From Chromatiaceae bacterium (GTDB lineage Bacteria; Pseudomonadota; Gammaproteobacteria; Chromatiales; Chromatiaceae), in assembly GCA_024235175.1 (NCBI GenBank), contig JACKMX010000003.1:124001-188000 (forward strand): a stretch of DNA of 64,000 bases, written 5' to 3'. The first letter of the stretch is position 1. The number at the start of each line of letters is the position of its first letter. This document shows, in pieces, positions 18,246 through 25,925 of the stretch. Under the pieces are notes generated by a model that worked only from the letters and a program-made list of their open reading frames with translations, searched no databases and was not told the origin of the DNA. Position numbers and translations under genes: made by a program.

Positions 18246-18662
18246 ATGAAGGCACGGGTAAAATGGGTGGAAAATATGTTGATGGTGGGTGAATCCGGCA
18301 GCGGTCACGCAGTGGTGATGGACGGACCACCGGAGCATGGCGGGAGAAACCTGGGTGTTCGGCCGATGGAGATGCTGTTGCTTGGAATGGGCGGTTGCGC
18401 CCAGATCGATGTAGTGCATATCCTGAAGAAGGGCAGGCACCAGGTGACCTCATGTGAGGTGGCGCTGGAGGCGGAGCGGGCCGAGATTGAGCCCAAGGTT
18501 TTTACCCGCATCCACGTTCATTTTGTGGTTGCCGGAGCAGGCCTCACCGATAAAGCGGTAGCGCGGGCGGTTAGTCTGAGCGCGGAGAAGTACTGTTCAG
18601 CCTCGCTGATGCTGGGAAAGACGGCTGAAATTACCCATGATTTTGAGATCAGGGAAGCTTAG
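18246..18662 (+). CDS. OsmC/Ohr family protein (YhfA-like)
   Basis: A 138-residue cytosolic protein of the OsmC fold. The two redox cysteines expected of the family are at C51 (MGGCAQID) and C117 (EKYCSASLML), and the closing segment ITHDFEI is typical. Ohr members reduce organic hydroperoxides; the YhfA subgroup is uncharacterised. GTGAGG lies upstream of the ATG at 18246; earlier in-frame starts would enter the intergenic region. It is divergent from crp and overlaps the following DUF885 gene by one base. Confidence 0.85.
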   Translation: MKARVKWVENMLMVGESGSGHAVVMDGPPEHGGRNLGVRPMEMLLLGMGGCAQIDVVHILKKGRHQVTSCEVALEAERAEIEPKVFTRIHVHFVVAGAGLTDKAVARAVSLSAEKYCSASLMLGKTAEITHDFEIREA

Positions 18663-20290
18663 TGGAATCGGCTTCAAGGGCTTTTTACTCCCTGATTCAA
18701 GAGTTTTACGATGTCTGGATACGCTTCCATCCGGAAGTGGTGCTGAGGGCCGGTTTGCCAGGCTACACCGGAAATCTGCCGGCAGTGAGCGATGATAATG
18801 TGGGTGCCCTCGGCTCATGGCTGGAGAGCACGATTGTCGGGATGGAGGAGATCGACTTCCATGCACTCGATCCGGCGGCACAGCTTGATATGGAACTCCT
18901 GTTTGGGGCCTGCCGGGATGAGTACCAGTCGATTCTGGAGTGTGACTGGCGGCATCGGGATCCTCCCGCATTCATACCGTTGGGTACTATCGCTCTGCTC
19001 TCTCTGACCGCAGATACCGAGGGTTATGCCGCATTGGAGCTCTGTCTTAAGGGTGTGCCCAAGCTCCTGCATCAGGCACGCTCTCTGCTGGCCGGGTATC
19101 CTCGCCTGGTGCCCCGCATCCGGATTGACGAGGCATTGCTCAAAGGTGCGGCAACTGCCAGCCTGCTCAGGCAGTTGGGCAGCCGGGAGGATATCCCTCC
19201 CAAGCTGCAGATGCTTTGTGAAAAGGCATCCCGCGCCGTGGAGGATTACTCGGCATATCTGGGGAAGAGAATATCGCGCCATGCGCGTGGCACGGCCGCA
19301 TGCGGCTGGCAGCGCTTTCAGGAACAACTGAAGCTCAGGCACCACCTGCCGGATAAGCTTGGTGATCACCTCGAGTTGGCCAGGCAGGTGCACCAGGAGA
19401 CCCTTACCGAACTGGGTACGCTCTCATTGCAACAGACCGGCAGCAGTGACCCGCGAGGCTGGTTGCAAAAACTTGGCTGCAGAAGCGGACTGCAGGCAGG
19501 CGGCAGGCTGCGGTATGTCCAGCAACGCTGCGACGAGATCTACCGTGTGCTGGCGGGCTCAGGACTGTTTAAACTGCCTGATCAGGCCGGGCTCGAACTG
19601 CGATCGTTGCCGGAGGAGTATCCTGTGGATTACACAACGGATTATCGGGCCCCCGCTCCCGGGATCAGCGGATCGGCCGGCATGCTTTATCTGGCGCCGC
19701 CGGAGGATGGCCGTGCCGACACACCCGAGCAGCTCACGGCCTGGTGTATACGCAACGCCTGGCCCGGCCGGCATATGCAGGCTGCAGTGGCAGCCGCAAG
19801 TCCCGTTGCCGGCACGCTGATGCGGCGCATTAATCTCTCCGCGAGTCAGCAGCTGGGCTGGTCTCTCTATGCCGAACAGTTGATGCAGGAGAGGGTTTTT
19901 TCCATGCTGCCGGAACAGAAGCTGCACTCTCTGCTGGAGCGTTTGCGGCGGTCGCTGATGGCGGTGCTGGATATCGAGCTGCATGTCCATGGGATGGCGG
20001 CTGCCGGTGCACTGCTTCAGTTGCAGACGCTGCCAGGGCATAGTACGGAAGAGGCCACCAGGGACCTGTTGTTGCTCACACGCAGGCCAACCCGGCACCT
20101 GGCGGGTATCGTGGAGTGGAAACTGTTCGAGGCACTCCGCCAGTGGCACTCCGACCGCGGGGAGGGTGACATATCAGATTTCCATTCCAGGCTGCTGGTT
20201 CAGGGGAGTGTCGCCACACCCCTCGTGATACGCAGGGTTTTTGGTCAACAGGCGTGGGAGTGGGTGGAGGCGCGGGTTTACAGCCAGTAG
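18662..20290 (+). CDS. DUF885-like protein with degenerate metal site
   Basis: A 542-residue protein whose overall pattern follows the DUF885 putative metallopeptidases. A helical N-terminal region carries PLGTIALLSL. The middle has the usual QQRCDEIYRVL-like segment. A C-terminal part holds QLGWSLYAEQLMQE, matching the EGWALYAEQL block. In active-looking members the zinc site reads HExxPGHH shortly before that block; here the same place reads NAWPGRHMQ (about 366-374), so the first His-Glu pair is gone. Catalysis by the standard mechanism is therefore doubtful. The start is GTG at 18662, overlapping the osmC stop. It converges with coq7 and overlaps its end by 13 bases. Confidence 0.68.
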   Translation: MESASRAFYSLIQEFYDVWIRFHPEVVLRAGLPGYTGNLPAVSDDNVGALGSWLESTIVGMEEIDFHALDPAAQLDMELLFGACRDEYQSILECDWRHRDPPAFIPLGTIALLSLTADTEGYAALELCLKGVPKLLHQARSLLAGYPRLVPRIRIDEALLKGAATASLLRQLGSREDIPPKLQMLCEKASRAVEDYSAYLGKRISRHARGTAACGWQRFQEQLKLRHHLPDKLGDHLELARQVHQETLTELGTLSLQQTGSSDPRGWLQKLGCRSGLQAGGRLRYVQQRCDEIYRVLAGSGLFKLPDQAGLELRSLPEEYPVDYTTDYRAPAPGISGSAGMLYLAPPEDGRADTPEQLTAWCIRNAWPGRHMQAAVAAASPVAGTLMRRINLSASQQLGWSLYAEQLMQERVFSMLPEQKLHSLLERLRRSLMAVLDIELHVHGMAAAGALLQLQTLPGHSTEEATRDLLLLTRRPTRHLAGIVEWKLFEALRQWHSDRGEGDISDFHSRLLVQGSVATPLVIRRVFGQQAWEWVEARVYSQ

Positions 20291-20922
20291 GTTGATTTTG
20301 TCATCAGTTTTGCGGTCAGCTGCATCGCAGCCTTAACCGGTCCAGGCAGCGGTGCGCCGCCGCCGTTTATGGCGACATCGGCGTGATGCTGTTCGTCGCT
20401 CCTCATCTGCTGGAGAATGGCGCGGCTTTTCCGATCCGCCAGGGGAATCTGATGCAGGTGACTGTCGATATGAGCACACACCTGACGTTCGGTCTCTGCA
20501 ATGAATCCCAGACTCCATTTGTCTCCAGCCAGTCCAGCGGTCACCCCAACCAGGAATGAGCCCGCATACCAGATGGGGTTGAGCAGGCTGCGCCGATCCT
20601 GCAGCTCCAGCAGGCGGTTATGGCACCAGTCCAGGTGATCGCTCTCCTCCAGGGCCGAGCGCTGCATGCTCTCCCTAACCTGAGGCGACCGCGCGGTCAC
20701 TGCCTGACCCTGATAGAGCGCCTGGGCGCAAACCTCGCCGCTGTGATCCACCCGCAGCAGTCGCGCCACCTGGAGTCTCTGCTCCGGGCTAAGCTTCACA
20801 TCAGCAAAATCCCTTGCAGGATCAGGCCGTTCCGTGGCACGGGGTTTTCCAAACAGTGTCTGCAATGCCTGGTCGAAACCCATCAACATGCGGTCAGCTG
20901 CTGTATAGTCGCGTTGTTTCAT
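20278..20922 (-). CDS. coq7: Coq7-type 3-demethoxyubiquinol 3-hydroxylase
   Basis: Membrane-associated di-iron hydroxylase of ubiquinone biosynthesis (adds the hydroxyl later methylated at C5/C6 of the ring), 214 residues. The ferritin-like ligands are visible as LLRVDHSGEV (Glu), ALEESDHLDWCHNRL (E..H) and later ETERQV and DEQHHADVA. It belongs to the Coq7 family that replaces UbiF in many proteobacteria; with UbiH and UbiI encoded 17 kb away it gives a complete aerobic hydroxylation set. It converges with the DUF885 gene. Confidence 0.92.
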   Translation of the reverse strand: MKQRDYTAADRMLMGFDQALQTLFGKPRATERPDPARDFADVKLSPEQRLQVARLLRVDHSGEVCAQALYQGQAVTARSPQVRESMQRSALEESDHLDWCHNRLLELQDRRSLLNPIWYAGSFLVGVTAGLAGDKWSLGFIAETERQVCAHIDSHLHQIPLADRKSRAILQQMRSDEQHHADVAINGGGAPLPGPVKAAMQLTAKLMTKSTYWL

Positions 20923-20963
20923 GATGTTAAAGAATAGGTTATCAGGCTGCCGGAGTGAAGTAC

Positions 20964-22157
20964 TTAGCGCAACTGCTGCACAATCAGCTGCAGCGGATGC
21001 ATTACTTCAATTTTAGCGCACTCAAATCTCATGCCGGCCGCCAAATGAAGCGCGCAGCCGGTGTTGGTAGTGACCAAAATGTCGCAGTCATTCTGACCGA
21101 TCTGCTCCAGAATGGAGTGGCGCAGCTGGTCTGCCATTGCCGGTTGTGTCAGCAGATAGCTGCCGGCGGCACCACAACAACCTGTGTTTGGGAGTGTCCG
21201 GAGGTCGACGCCGGGAATCTGGCGCAGCAATTTGGAGACGCCTGCGCCTGCTCCCGGAATCCGCCGCGAGGAGCAGGGATGGTGAATCAAAACCTTGCGC
21301 TGCAGGGGTGTGAAGCATAGTTCCCCGAGCAACCCGGTGTTGCTGAGAAAGGTGCTGATATCACTGAGCGGTGCGTTCAGTTTTTGCCCCAGCTTCTCGT
21401 ATTCTAGCAGATGCACGCCGCAGCCGGTGGCGATATAGAGAATTGCATCGAGTTTCAGCGCATTGAAAGTCCGTCGGTTTATCGCTGCCAGTTGTGTGGC
21501 AATCGCGGGCTGACCACTGTGCTGATGGAGCGCACCACAACAGGTTTGCAGGTCTGGAACAGCCACATCGAAGCCCAACCGGGTTAGCAGATCGACGGAT
21601 GCGTGCAGCGCAGGTTGGTCGGTAATGCGGCCAACGCATCCGGTGAAAAGCGCGACACATCCTCTGGCGGGCTCGTGTGCCCGATAAAAAGGCTGGAGGC
21701 TGGGGCTTTTCGGCAGCATAGGCAACAGCCTGTCCAGGCGGCTGAGCCGGTTGCCGCCGAGCTTTCTCACGATGCTGCTCAGGCCTGATCGCTGATAGAG
21801 CCTGAGCAGAGGGCGGCTGCTCCGGAGATAGGGGAGTCGGGAGATCATCGAGAGACGATAACGCTGAAATCGGGAAATCCGTTCAGGTTGCAGTGCACGT
21901 ACCGAATCGATCAAGCTGCCGTACCGGACACCTGAAGGGCAGGCCGATTCACAGGCCAGGCAACCCAGGCATAGGTCCAGATGGCGGTGCAGTTTTGCGC
22001 TTTCCACTGCTTTGCTGACCAGCGCCTGCATCAGCGCCACTCTCCCGCGTGGTGAATCCCCCTCATCCCGGGTAAGCCGGTAGGTAGGGCAGTGCGGCAG
22101 GCAGAGTCCGCATTTTACACAGCGGTCGGCTTCGGCGAGTATCTGATTCGGGTTCAC
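20964..22157 (-). CDS. glcF: Glycolate oxidase iron-sulfur subunit GlcF-like
   Basis: A 397-residue iron-sulfur protein. Two 4Fe-4S motifs, CVKCGLCLPHCP near the start and CLGCLACESACP about 50 residues later, are followed by two CCG heterodisulfide-reductase-like domains (CCGALHQHSG, CCGAAGSY). In the glycolate oxidase complex it passes electrons from the FAD subunits to quinone. No glcD or glcE is adjacent, so the partner must lie elsewhere. The start was set at GTG 22157, just before the first conserved cysteines; an upstream TTG would put the N-terminus inside word array A2. Neither has a good Shine-Dalgarno sequence, so the 5' end is uncertain. Confidence 0.82.
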   Translation of the reverse strand: MNPNQILAEADRCVKCGLCLPHCPTYRLTRDEGDSPRGRVALMQALVSKAVESAKLHRHLDLCLGCLACESACPSGVRYGSLIDSVRALQPERISRFQRYRLSMISRLPYLRSSRPLLRLYQRSGLSSIVRKLGGNRLSRLDRLLPMLPKSPSLQPFYRAHEPARGCVALFTGCVGRITDQPALHASVDLLTRLGFDVAVPDLQTCCGALHQHSGQPAIATQLAAINRRTFNALKLDAILYIATGCGVHLLEYEKLGQKLNAPLSDISTFLSNTGLLGELCFTPLQRKVLIHHPCSSRRIPGAGAGVSKLLRQIPGVDLRTLPNTGCCGAAGSYLLTQPAMADQLRHSILEQIGQNDCDILVTTNTGCALHLAAGMRFECAKIEVMHPLQLIVQQLR

Positions 22158-22229
22158 TGGATGGTGGGGAGCTCGGGAAAGCCAATGGCCGTGATTCTCT
22201 CGCAAAGAGGGTGGGTACGCAAAAATTAA

Positions 22230-22381
22230 GGGCCGAGGGCCAAGGAAAAACAGGAACAACAGGGCCGAGGGCCGAGGAAATACAGGGTTGAGGTAAGAGA
22301 GCCTTGTTTTGATTTCAATCCTCAGTCCGTTGACCGAAGCGTTGTTTTTCCTCGGCCCTCGGCCCTGTATTTCCTTGGCCC
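22230..22381. repeat. Word array A2 (inverted arms with central core)
   Basis: Left arm 22230-22298 reads GGGCCGA, GGGCCAA, GGAAAAACA, GGAACAACA, GGGCCGA, GGGCCGA, GGAAATACA, GGGTTGA, GGTAAGA. Right arm 22343-22381 holds the same words on the minus strand in mirrored order (TGTTTTTCC, TCGGCCC twice, TGTATTTCC, TTGGCCC). The centre carries TGAGGTAAGAGAGCCTT (22289-22305) and a 23-base block at 22311-22333 that reappear, reversed, in array A7. The array fills the gap between glcF and the rplM promoter; the rest of the 22158-22478 gap is glcF leader and promoter. Confidence 0.9.
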
Positions 22382-22396
22382 TTTTTTAGATAGGAC

Positions 22397-22425
22397 TTGC
22401 TATCCGGCGCGAGGTCCGATAACAT
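22397..22425 (+). promoter_or_regulatory. Sigma-70 promoter of rplM-rpsI
   Basis: TTGCTA (22397-22402) and TAACAT (22420-22425) are separated by 17 bases. Transcription would start near 22432, leaving a leader of about 47 bases before the rplM ATG. The promoter begins 15 bases after the right arm of word array A2. Confidence 0.6.
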
Positions 22426-22478
22426 TCGCGCTCTTTTTTCGAGTGTTTTTACTTGGATTCTCCGTCGGAGCGATTTCA

Positions 22479-22907
22479 ATGACGACAGTAAGTGCAAAAC
22501 CAGCTGAGGTTCGCCGTGACTGGTATCTGGTCGACGCCAATGAGAAAACGCTGGGTCGTCTGGCCAGCGGGATCGCGTATCGTTTGCGTGGTAAGCATAA
22601 GCCCGAGTTTACACCGCATGTAGATACCGGTGATTACATCGTTGTCATCAATGCGGAGAAGGTCAAGGTGACCGGCAGCAAGATGCAGGACAAGATGTAT
22701 TATCACCACACCGGTTACATCGGTAACCTTAAATCGATAAACCTGACGAAGCTGTTGGCAGAGCATCCGGAGCGGGCGCTGGAAAGCGCGGTCAAAGGTA
22801 TGCTGCCGAAAAACTCTCTGGGCAAGGCGATGTTCAGGAAGTTAAAAATTTACGCCGGTCCCGAACACAAGCATGCAGCGCAGCAACCGCAGCCGCTGGA
22901 TATTTAA
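22479..22907 (+). CDS. rplM: 50S ribosomal protein L13
   Basis: An early-assembly 23S rRNA binding protein of the large subunit, 142 residues, the normal length. Diagnostic segments include WYLVDANEKTLGRLAS, LRGKHKPEFTPHVDTGDY (where L13 contacts rRNA), KMYYHHTGY and the C-terminal MLPKNSLGKAMFRKLKIYAG (exactly the family pattern). The ATG at 22479 follows a leader with GGAGCGATTTCA. It is followed by rpsI, the universal partner, but with word array A3 inserted between them. Confidence 0.97.
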   Translation: MTTVSAKPAEVRRDWYLVDANEKTLGRLASGIAYRLRGKHKPEFTPHVDTGDYIVVINAEKVKVTGSKMQDKMYYHHTGYIGNLKSINLTKLLAEHPERALESAVKGMLPKNSLGKAMFRKLKIYAGPEHKHAAQQPQPLDI

Positions 22908-22912
22908 ATTCA

Positions 22913-22992
22913 GGTTCTAGGCTCGAGGTACTAGGTACTAGGCAAAAACACTCTGAAATAAACCTAGTACCTAGCACCTCGAACCTCGCATC
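22913..22992. repeat. Word array A3, different vocabulary, between rplM and rpsI
   Basis: Left arm 22913-22942 divides into heptamers GGTTCTA, GGCTCGA, GGTACTA, GGTACTA and a trailing GG. Right arm 22963-22992 on the minus strand reads GATGCGA, GGTTCGA, GGTGCTA, GGTACTA, GG. The arms pair imperfectly around a 20-base centre. The grammar (GG-initiated heptamers, arms inverted) equals that of the other arrays but no word is shared. The array starts five bases after the rplM stop. Confidence 0.85.
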
Positions 22993-23011
22993 TAAAAACT
23001 GGACAGATAAG

Positions 23012-23404
23012 ATGGCACAGACCCAAACATATGCAACCGGACGCCGCAAGAGTTCCACGGCACGCGTCTACCTGAGTGCCGGAAATGGCAGCATTACCGT
23101 AAATAATCGTACATTGGACCAGTACTTCGGCCGCGAGACGGCACGCATGGTGGTGCGTCAGCCGCTGACGGTCGCGGAAGTTCTGGACAAGGTGGACGTT
23201 CGCATCTCGGTTATTGGTGGCGGCAACACCGGACAGGCCGGCGCCATACGCCTGGGAATAGCGCGGGCACTCTCCATTTATGATGAGAGTCTGCACACCC
23301 GTATGCGTAAAGCCGGTTATCTTACCCGTGATGCCCGCTCCGTGGAACGCAAGAAAGTTGGCCTGCACAAGGCGCGCAAGCGTCCGCAGTATTCAAAGAG
23401 GTAA
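23012..23404 (+). CDS. rpsI: 30S ribosomal protein S9
   Basis: Small-subunit protein of 130 residues whose C-terminal tail reaches the P-site tRNA. Family hallmarks are YATGRRKSSTARV at the start, GGGNTGQAGAIRLGIARAL in the middle and the basic end KKVGLHKARKRPQYSKR. Length is standard. It is normally co-transcribed with rplM; array A3 lies in the 104-base gap. Its stop is followed after four bases by word array A4. GATAAG precedes the ATG, a modest ribosome binding site. Confidence 0.97.
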   Translation: MAQTQTYATGRRKSSTARVYLSAGNGSITVNNRTLDQYFGRETARMVVRQPLTVAEVLDKVDVRISVIGGGNTGQAGAIRLGIARALSIYDESLHTRMRKAGYLTRDARSVERKKVGLHKARKRPQYSKR

Positions 23405-23408
23405 AACA

Positions 23409-23431
23409 GGAAACACAGGGCCGAGGGCCTA
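23409..23431 (+). repeat. Word array A4, left arm
   Basis: GGAAACACA, GGGCCGA and GGGCCTA, then a run of seven G. The G-run ends in GGGGGAGC directly before the ATG of the four-helix-bundle gene, so the arm's last word also serves as the Shine-Dalgarno sequence. The arm begins five bases after the rpsI stop codon. Confidence 0.85.
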
Positions 23432-23441
23432 GGGGGGGAGC

Positions 23442-23795
23442 ATGGATGCTCTTCAGAATCTGGTGGTCTGGCGGCGGGCGTGTCGGTTTGCGGTTGATGT
23501 ATATCGATTGTTATCTGACTGCAGGGATTACGGTTTTAAAGATCAGCTAGGACGCTCGGCCCTGTCGATTGCGTCCAATATAGCCGAAGGCTATGAACGT
23601 GAAAGCGCCAGGGAGAGAGCACATTTTTTGAAGATAGCCAGGGGGTCGGCGGCGGAAGCCTGGACTCAACTGCTGATCGGAATGGAGGCCGGTTTCGTGA
23701 ACAAAGCGGATGCGCTTGAAAAAGCCGGTGAAGCGCGGCAGATTTCGAAAATGCTTTTCGCTTTGATAAGACACATGGAAGACAGGGCCAAGTAA
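23442..23795 (+). CDS. Four-helix-bundle protein (S23/IVP-Avd-like) inside a word array
   Basis: A 117-residue all-helical protein. The family signature QLGRSALSIASNIAEGYER (about 35-53) is intact, followed by amphipathic helices with FLKIARGSAAEAWTQL and ISKMLFALIRHME. Relatives are encoded in 23S rRNA intervening sequences and, as Avd, assist the reverse transcriptase of diversity-generating retroelements; no reverse transcriptase is present here. The gene lies between arms of word array A4: its start is preceded by array words, and its last codons Asp-Arg-Ala-Lys-stop are spelled GACAGGGCCAAGTAA, which is array text. Function is unknown; a nucleic-acid-binding role tied to the array is an inference. 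Confidence 0.85.
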   Translation: MDALQNLVVWRRACRFAVDVYRLLSDCRDYGFKDQLGRSALSIASNIAEGYERESARERAHFLKIARGSAAEAWTQLLIGMEAGFVNKADALEKAGEARQISKMLFALIRHMEDRAK

Positions 23796-23863
23796 AAACA
23801 GAGCCGAGGGCCAAGGAGAGGAGTTGATTTTCCTCGGCCCTGTCTTTCCTAGGCCCTAGGCCC
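23777..23863. repeat. Word array A4, right part (both orientations)
   Basis: On the + strand: GGAAGACA, GGGCCAA, GTAAAAACA, GAGCCGA, GGGCCAA (23777-23814), overlapping the 3' end of the four-helix gene. After a short centre the minus-strand words follow (23831-23863; read on the minus strand GGGCCTA, GGGCCTA, GGAAAGACA, GGGCCGA, GGA). The GGGCCTA variant also occurs in the left arm before the gene, so the arms share locus-specific spelling. The array ends eight bases before tRNA-Gln. Confidence 0.88.
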
Positions 23864-23871
23864 TTTTTATT

Positions 23872-23947
23872 TGGGATGTAGCTCAACTGGCAGAGCGACG
23901 GACTCTGACTCCGTAGGTTCGAGGTTCGACCCCTCGCATCCCAGCCA
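23872..23947 (+). tRNA. tRNA-Gln (anticodon CTG)
   Basis: A full cloverleaf is visible over 76 bases. The acceptor stem TGGGATG pairs with CATCCCA, with the U1-A72 pair typical of tRNA-Gln. The D arm is GCTC/GAGC, the anticodon stem ACGGA/TCCGT with loop CTCTGAC (anticodon CTG at 34-36), the variable loop AGGTT, and the T arm CGAGG-TTCGACC-CCTCG. Discriminator G73 and an encoded CCA end the gene. Word arrays lie on both sides within ten bases. Confidence 0.95.
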
Positions 23948-23954
23948 TAACAAC

Positions 23955-24312
23955 GGGAAATACAGAGGAAATACAGGAACAACAGGGCCTAGGAAATACA
24001 GGAAATACAGGGCCGAGGAACTACAGGAACTACAGGAACTGCTAGGTCGGGGAAAGGCTGTTTCTGTGAGTTTTTAGACTCCCCTCCTTTTAGAGTATTA
24101 AACCTCAATATCCCGCCCTCAACTTCTTTTCCTCGGCCCTGTAGTTCCTAAGCCCTTTGGTTCCCGTTTCTCCTCATTCCCAGAGTCAACCTTCATCCAT
24201 CCAGATTTCCCCAACCCTCAGGCTTCGTCTCTTAGAATATATAAACACCTCCCCTCTTTTCCTCGGTCCTGTTTTTCCTTGGCCCTTTGGTTCCTTTTTT
24301 TGCTAGGCCCTA
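23955..24312. repeat. Word array A5, left arm and two right arms
   Basis: Left arm 23955-24058: repeated GGAAATACA and GGAACTACA nonamers with GGAACAACA, GGGCCTA, GGGCCGA and a closing GGTCGG. Two minus-strand arms follow, 24130-24165 (TCGGCCC, TGTAGTTCC and others) and 24260-24312 (TCGGTCC, TGTTTTTCC, TTGGCCC, then TAGGCCC). The spacers between them are pyrimidine-rich (CCTCCCC, TTTTCC) and may be decayed words. The array occupies the first half of the 676-base gap between tRNA-Gln and the porin gene; no gene is seen in it. Confidence 0.82.
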
Positions 24313-24541
24313 TCCCTTCGTTGTCTATTTACAACAACTTTTTTTGAAAAAAGCAGCTCCTTATTCAAAAAAATTGCCGCATATTGTGTCTGTGGTAAGA
24401 TGGAGACCAAGGAAGCAGTGGTAGCCAGTTCGATAATTCGCCTATTTTGGCGATTAGTTACCGAAAAATCCTGATTTAGACTAAAAAATCGTATCTTTTT
24501 TGCGACAAATAAAAAATTTGTTGTTTTTTTAAAAATAAATG

Positions 24542-24570
24542 TTGCAAAAGTGTTTTCGCCTGTCTACTAT
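24542..24570 (+). promoter_or_regulatory. Sigma-70 promoter of the porin gene
   Basis: TTGCAA (24542-24547) and TACTAT (24565-24570) are 17 bases apart, near-consensus for a strong housekeeping promoter. Initiation near 24577 leaves a 47-base leader ending in ACGGAGTTAACAG before the ATG. The 170 bases upstream (24370-24541) are strongly AT-rich, as is common for highly expressed outer-membrane protein genes; no operator was recognised. Confidence 0.7.
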
Positions 24571-24623
24571 TCACCTCAGTAACAACAACCGTTCCACATA
24601 ATAACTTTTTACGGAGTTAACAG

Positions 24624-25673
24624 ATGAACAAGAAACTGATCACCCTGGCAATTGCTGCCGCCATGGTTGCCCCGCTGGCAGCCGCTGCTGAAACCACCCT
24701 TTATGGCCGTCTTGACACCGCGTTGGTCTACGGTGATGACGATACCAAAGGCGCTTCAGGTTCAGGAAATACCGATAGCGCATGGGATATAGACACCGGC
24801 ACCACCCGTATCGGCGTCAAGGGTTCCGAGGATCTGGGCAACGGCCTCTCCGCCATCTTCCAGGCCGAGTGGGAGTTCACCTCTTCCGAACATGCTAATA
24901 GTTCCGGTTCTTTGGGTAGCGGGCTTGAAACCCGTTTAGCTTATGGCGGACTGAGCGGCGGTTTCGGTACCGTTGCCATCGGTCGTCAGTGGACCCCTTA
25001 CTACGGTGCTGTTAACAAGACCGATATCTTCAACAACCCAGGCGGCTCCCGTGTTACCGCGAGCGAAATCGGTAATATAGCCAACGCTAACGGAAACTCG
25101 CTTGGCCCAAGCCGTGTTGGCAATGCATTAGCCTACGTCACCCCCAACTTCAACGGTTTCGTCGGTAAGTTGGCGCTGGTGATCGATCGCGGTATTGGGC
25201 AGTTGGAAAGCGACGGCGTCGATGCCTACAACCCCTCGCTGCAGTATGACAACGGCCCGATCAGCATCGGCGCATCCGCTTTGGAGTGGGATGGCGATGT
25301 CGCAGGCGTGAATGATGTCTGGGGTGTTGCCGGCTCCTACAACTTCGGCATGTTCAAGCTGATCGCCCAGTACGAAGATCGGGACGAGACACAGGTTTTA
25401 TCAGGTCCCGGTCCTGATGATGGTGCAGACGAGTGGTCCGTAGCTGCTGAAGCCAACTTCGGCAATAACACCATCCGTGCTCTGTATAGCAACGTGGATT
25501 ATGATAAGGGCAACGCCAGAAATGAAATGGACGTTTGGGCTGTTGGTTTCCAGCACAACTTCAGCGCCCGCACACGCGTCTATGCTGAATATGCTGCCAA
25601 CAACGTTGACAACCGTTCGGGATCAGATGTAGACATGGACCAGTTCTCTCTGGGTCTGCGTCACGACTTCTAA
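24624..25673 (+). CDS. Gram-negative general porin
   Basis: Outer-membrane trimeric beta-barrel porin (porin_4/OmpC-like group), 349 residues. A classical signal peptide with an Ala-rich end (cleavage near residue 22) is followed by ETTLYGRLDTALVYG, the usual first strand. Further strands alternate hydrophobic residues, and the C-terminus is SLGLRHDF, ending in the phenylalanine needed for BAM-dependent assembly. A near-consensus promoter lies upstream and a strong intrinsic terminator downstream, so it is monocistronic. The solute preference is unknown. Confidence 0.92.
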   Translation: MNKKLITLAIAAAMVAPLAAAAETTLYGRLDTALVYGDDDTKGASGSGNTDSAWDIDTGTTRIGVKGSEDLGNGLSAIFQAEWEFTSSEHANSSGSLGSGLETRLAYGGLSGGFGTVAIGRQWTPYYGAVNKTDIFNNPGGSRVTASEIGNIANANGNSLGPSRVGNALAYVTPNFNGFVGKLALVIDRGIGQLESDGVDAYNPSLQYDNGPISIGASALEWDGDVAGVNDVWGVAGSYNFGMFKLIAQYEDRDETQVLSGPGPDDGADEWSVAAEANFGNNTIRALYSNVDYDKGNARNEMDVWAVGFQHNFSARTRVYAEYAANNVDNRSGSDVDMDQFSLGLRHDF

Positions 25674-25703
25674 GTCTTTGGCTTAGCAATGAAGTAACGG
25701 AAA

Positions 25704-25728
25704 ACGGGGCCTACGGGCCCCGTTTTTC
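25704..25728 (+). terminator. Rho-independent terminator of the porin gene
   Basis: ACGGGGCC and GGCCCCGT form a perfect 8-bp stem with a four-base loop (TACG), followed at once by a T run. It lies 30 bases after the porin stop codon. Confidence 0.9.
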
Positions 25729-25925
25729 ATTTTCTCTGTAGCAAAAATCTTTTTAATTCCCTATCCTGTGCCCTGTCGTCTGCGTTGTAAACGGCAGTGC
25801 CCTGTTTGTACATCATTGTTACGGGAGCAGCGCTTCCCGGAACGGGCGTGTACTGCCAACCCATCGGCGGTCGCGCAGATATCTGCCCCAACGGATAACA
25901 ATAGAGACCTGTGAGGATGAAGATA

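Noticed and set aside
23442..23795. Diversity-generating retroelement suspected from the Avd-like protein
   Set aside because: There is no reverse transcriptase and no template/variable repeat pair in the surrounding sequence.
13823..24312. Word arrays as ordinary rho-independent terminators
   Set aside because: Some arms could terminate transcription, but they lack a consistent T run, vary in order, occur upstream of starts and inside operons, and enclose a gene, so this does not explain the family.
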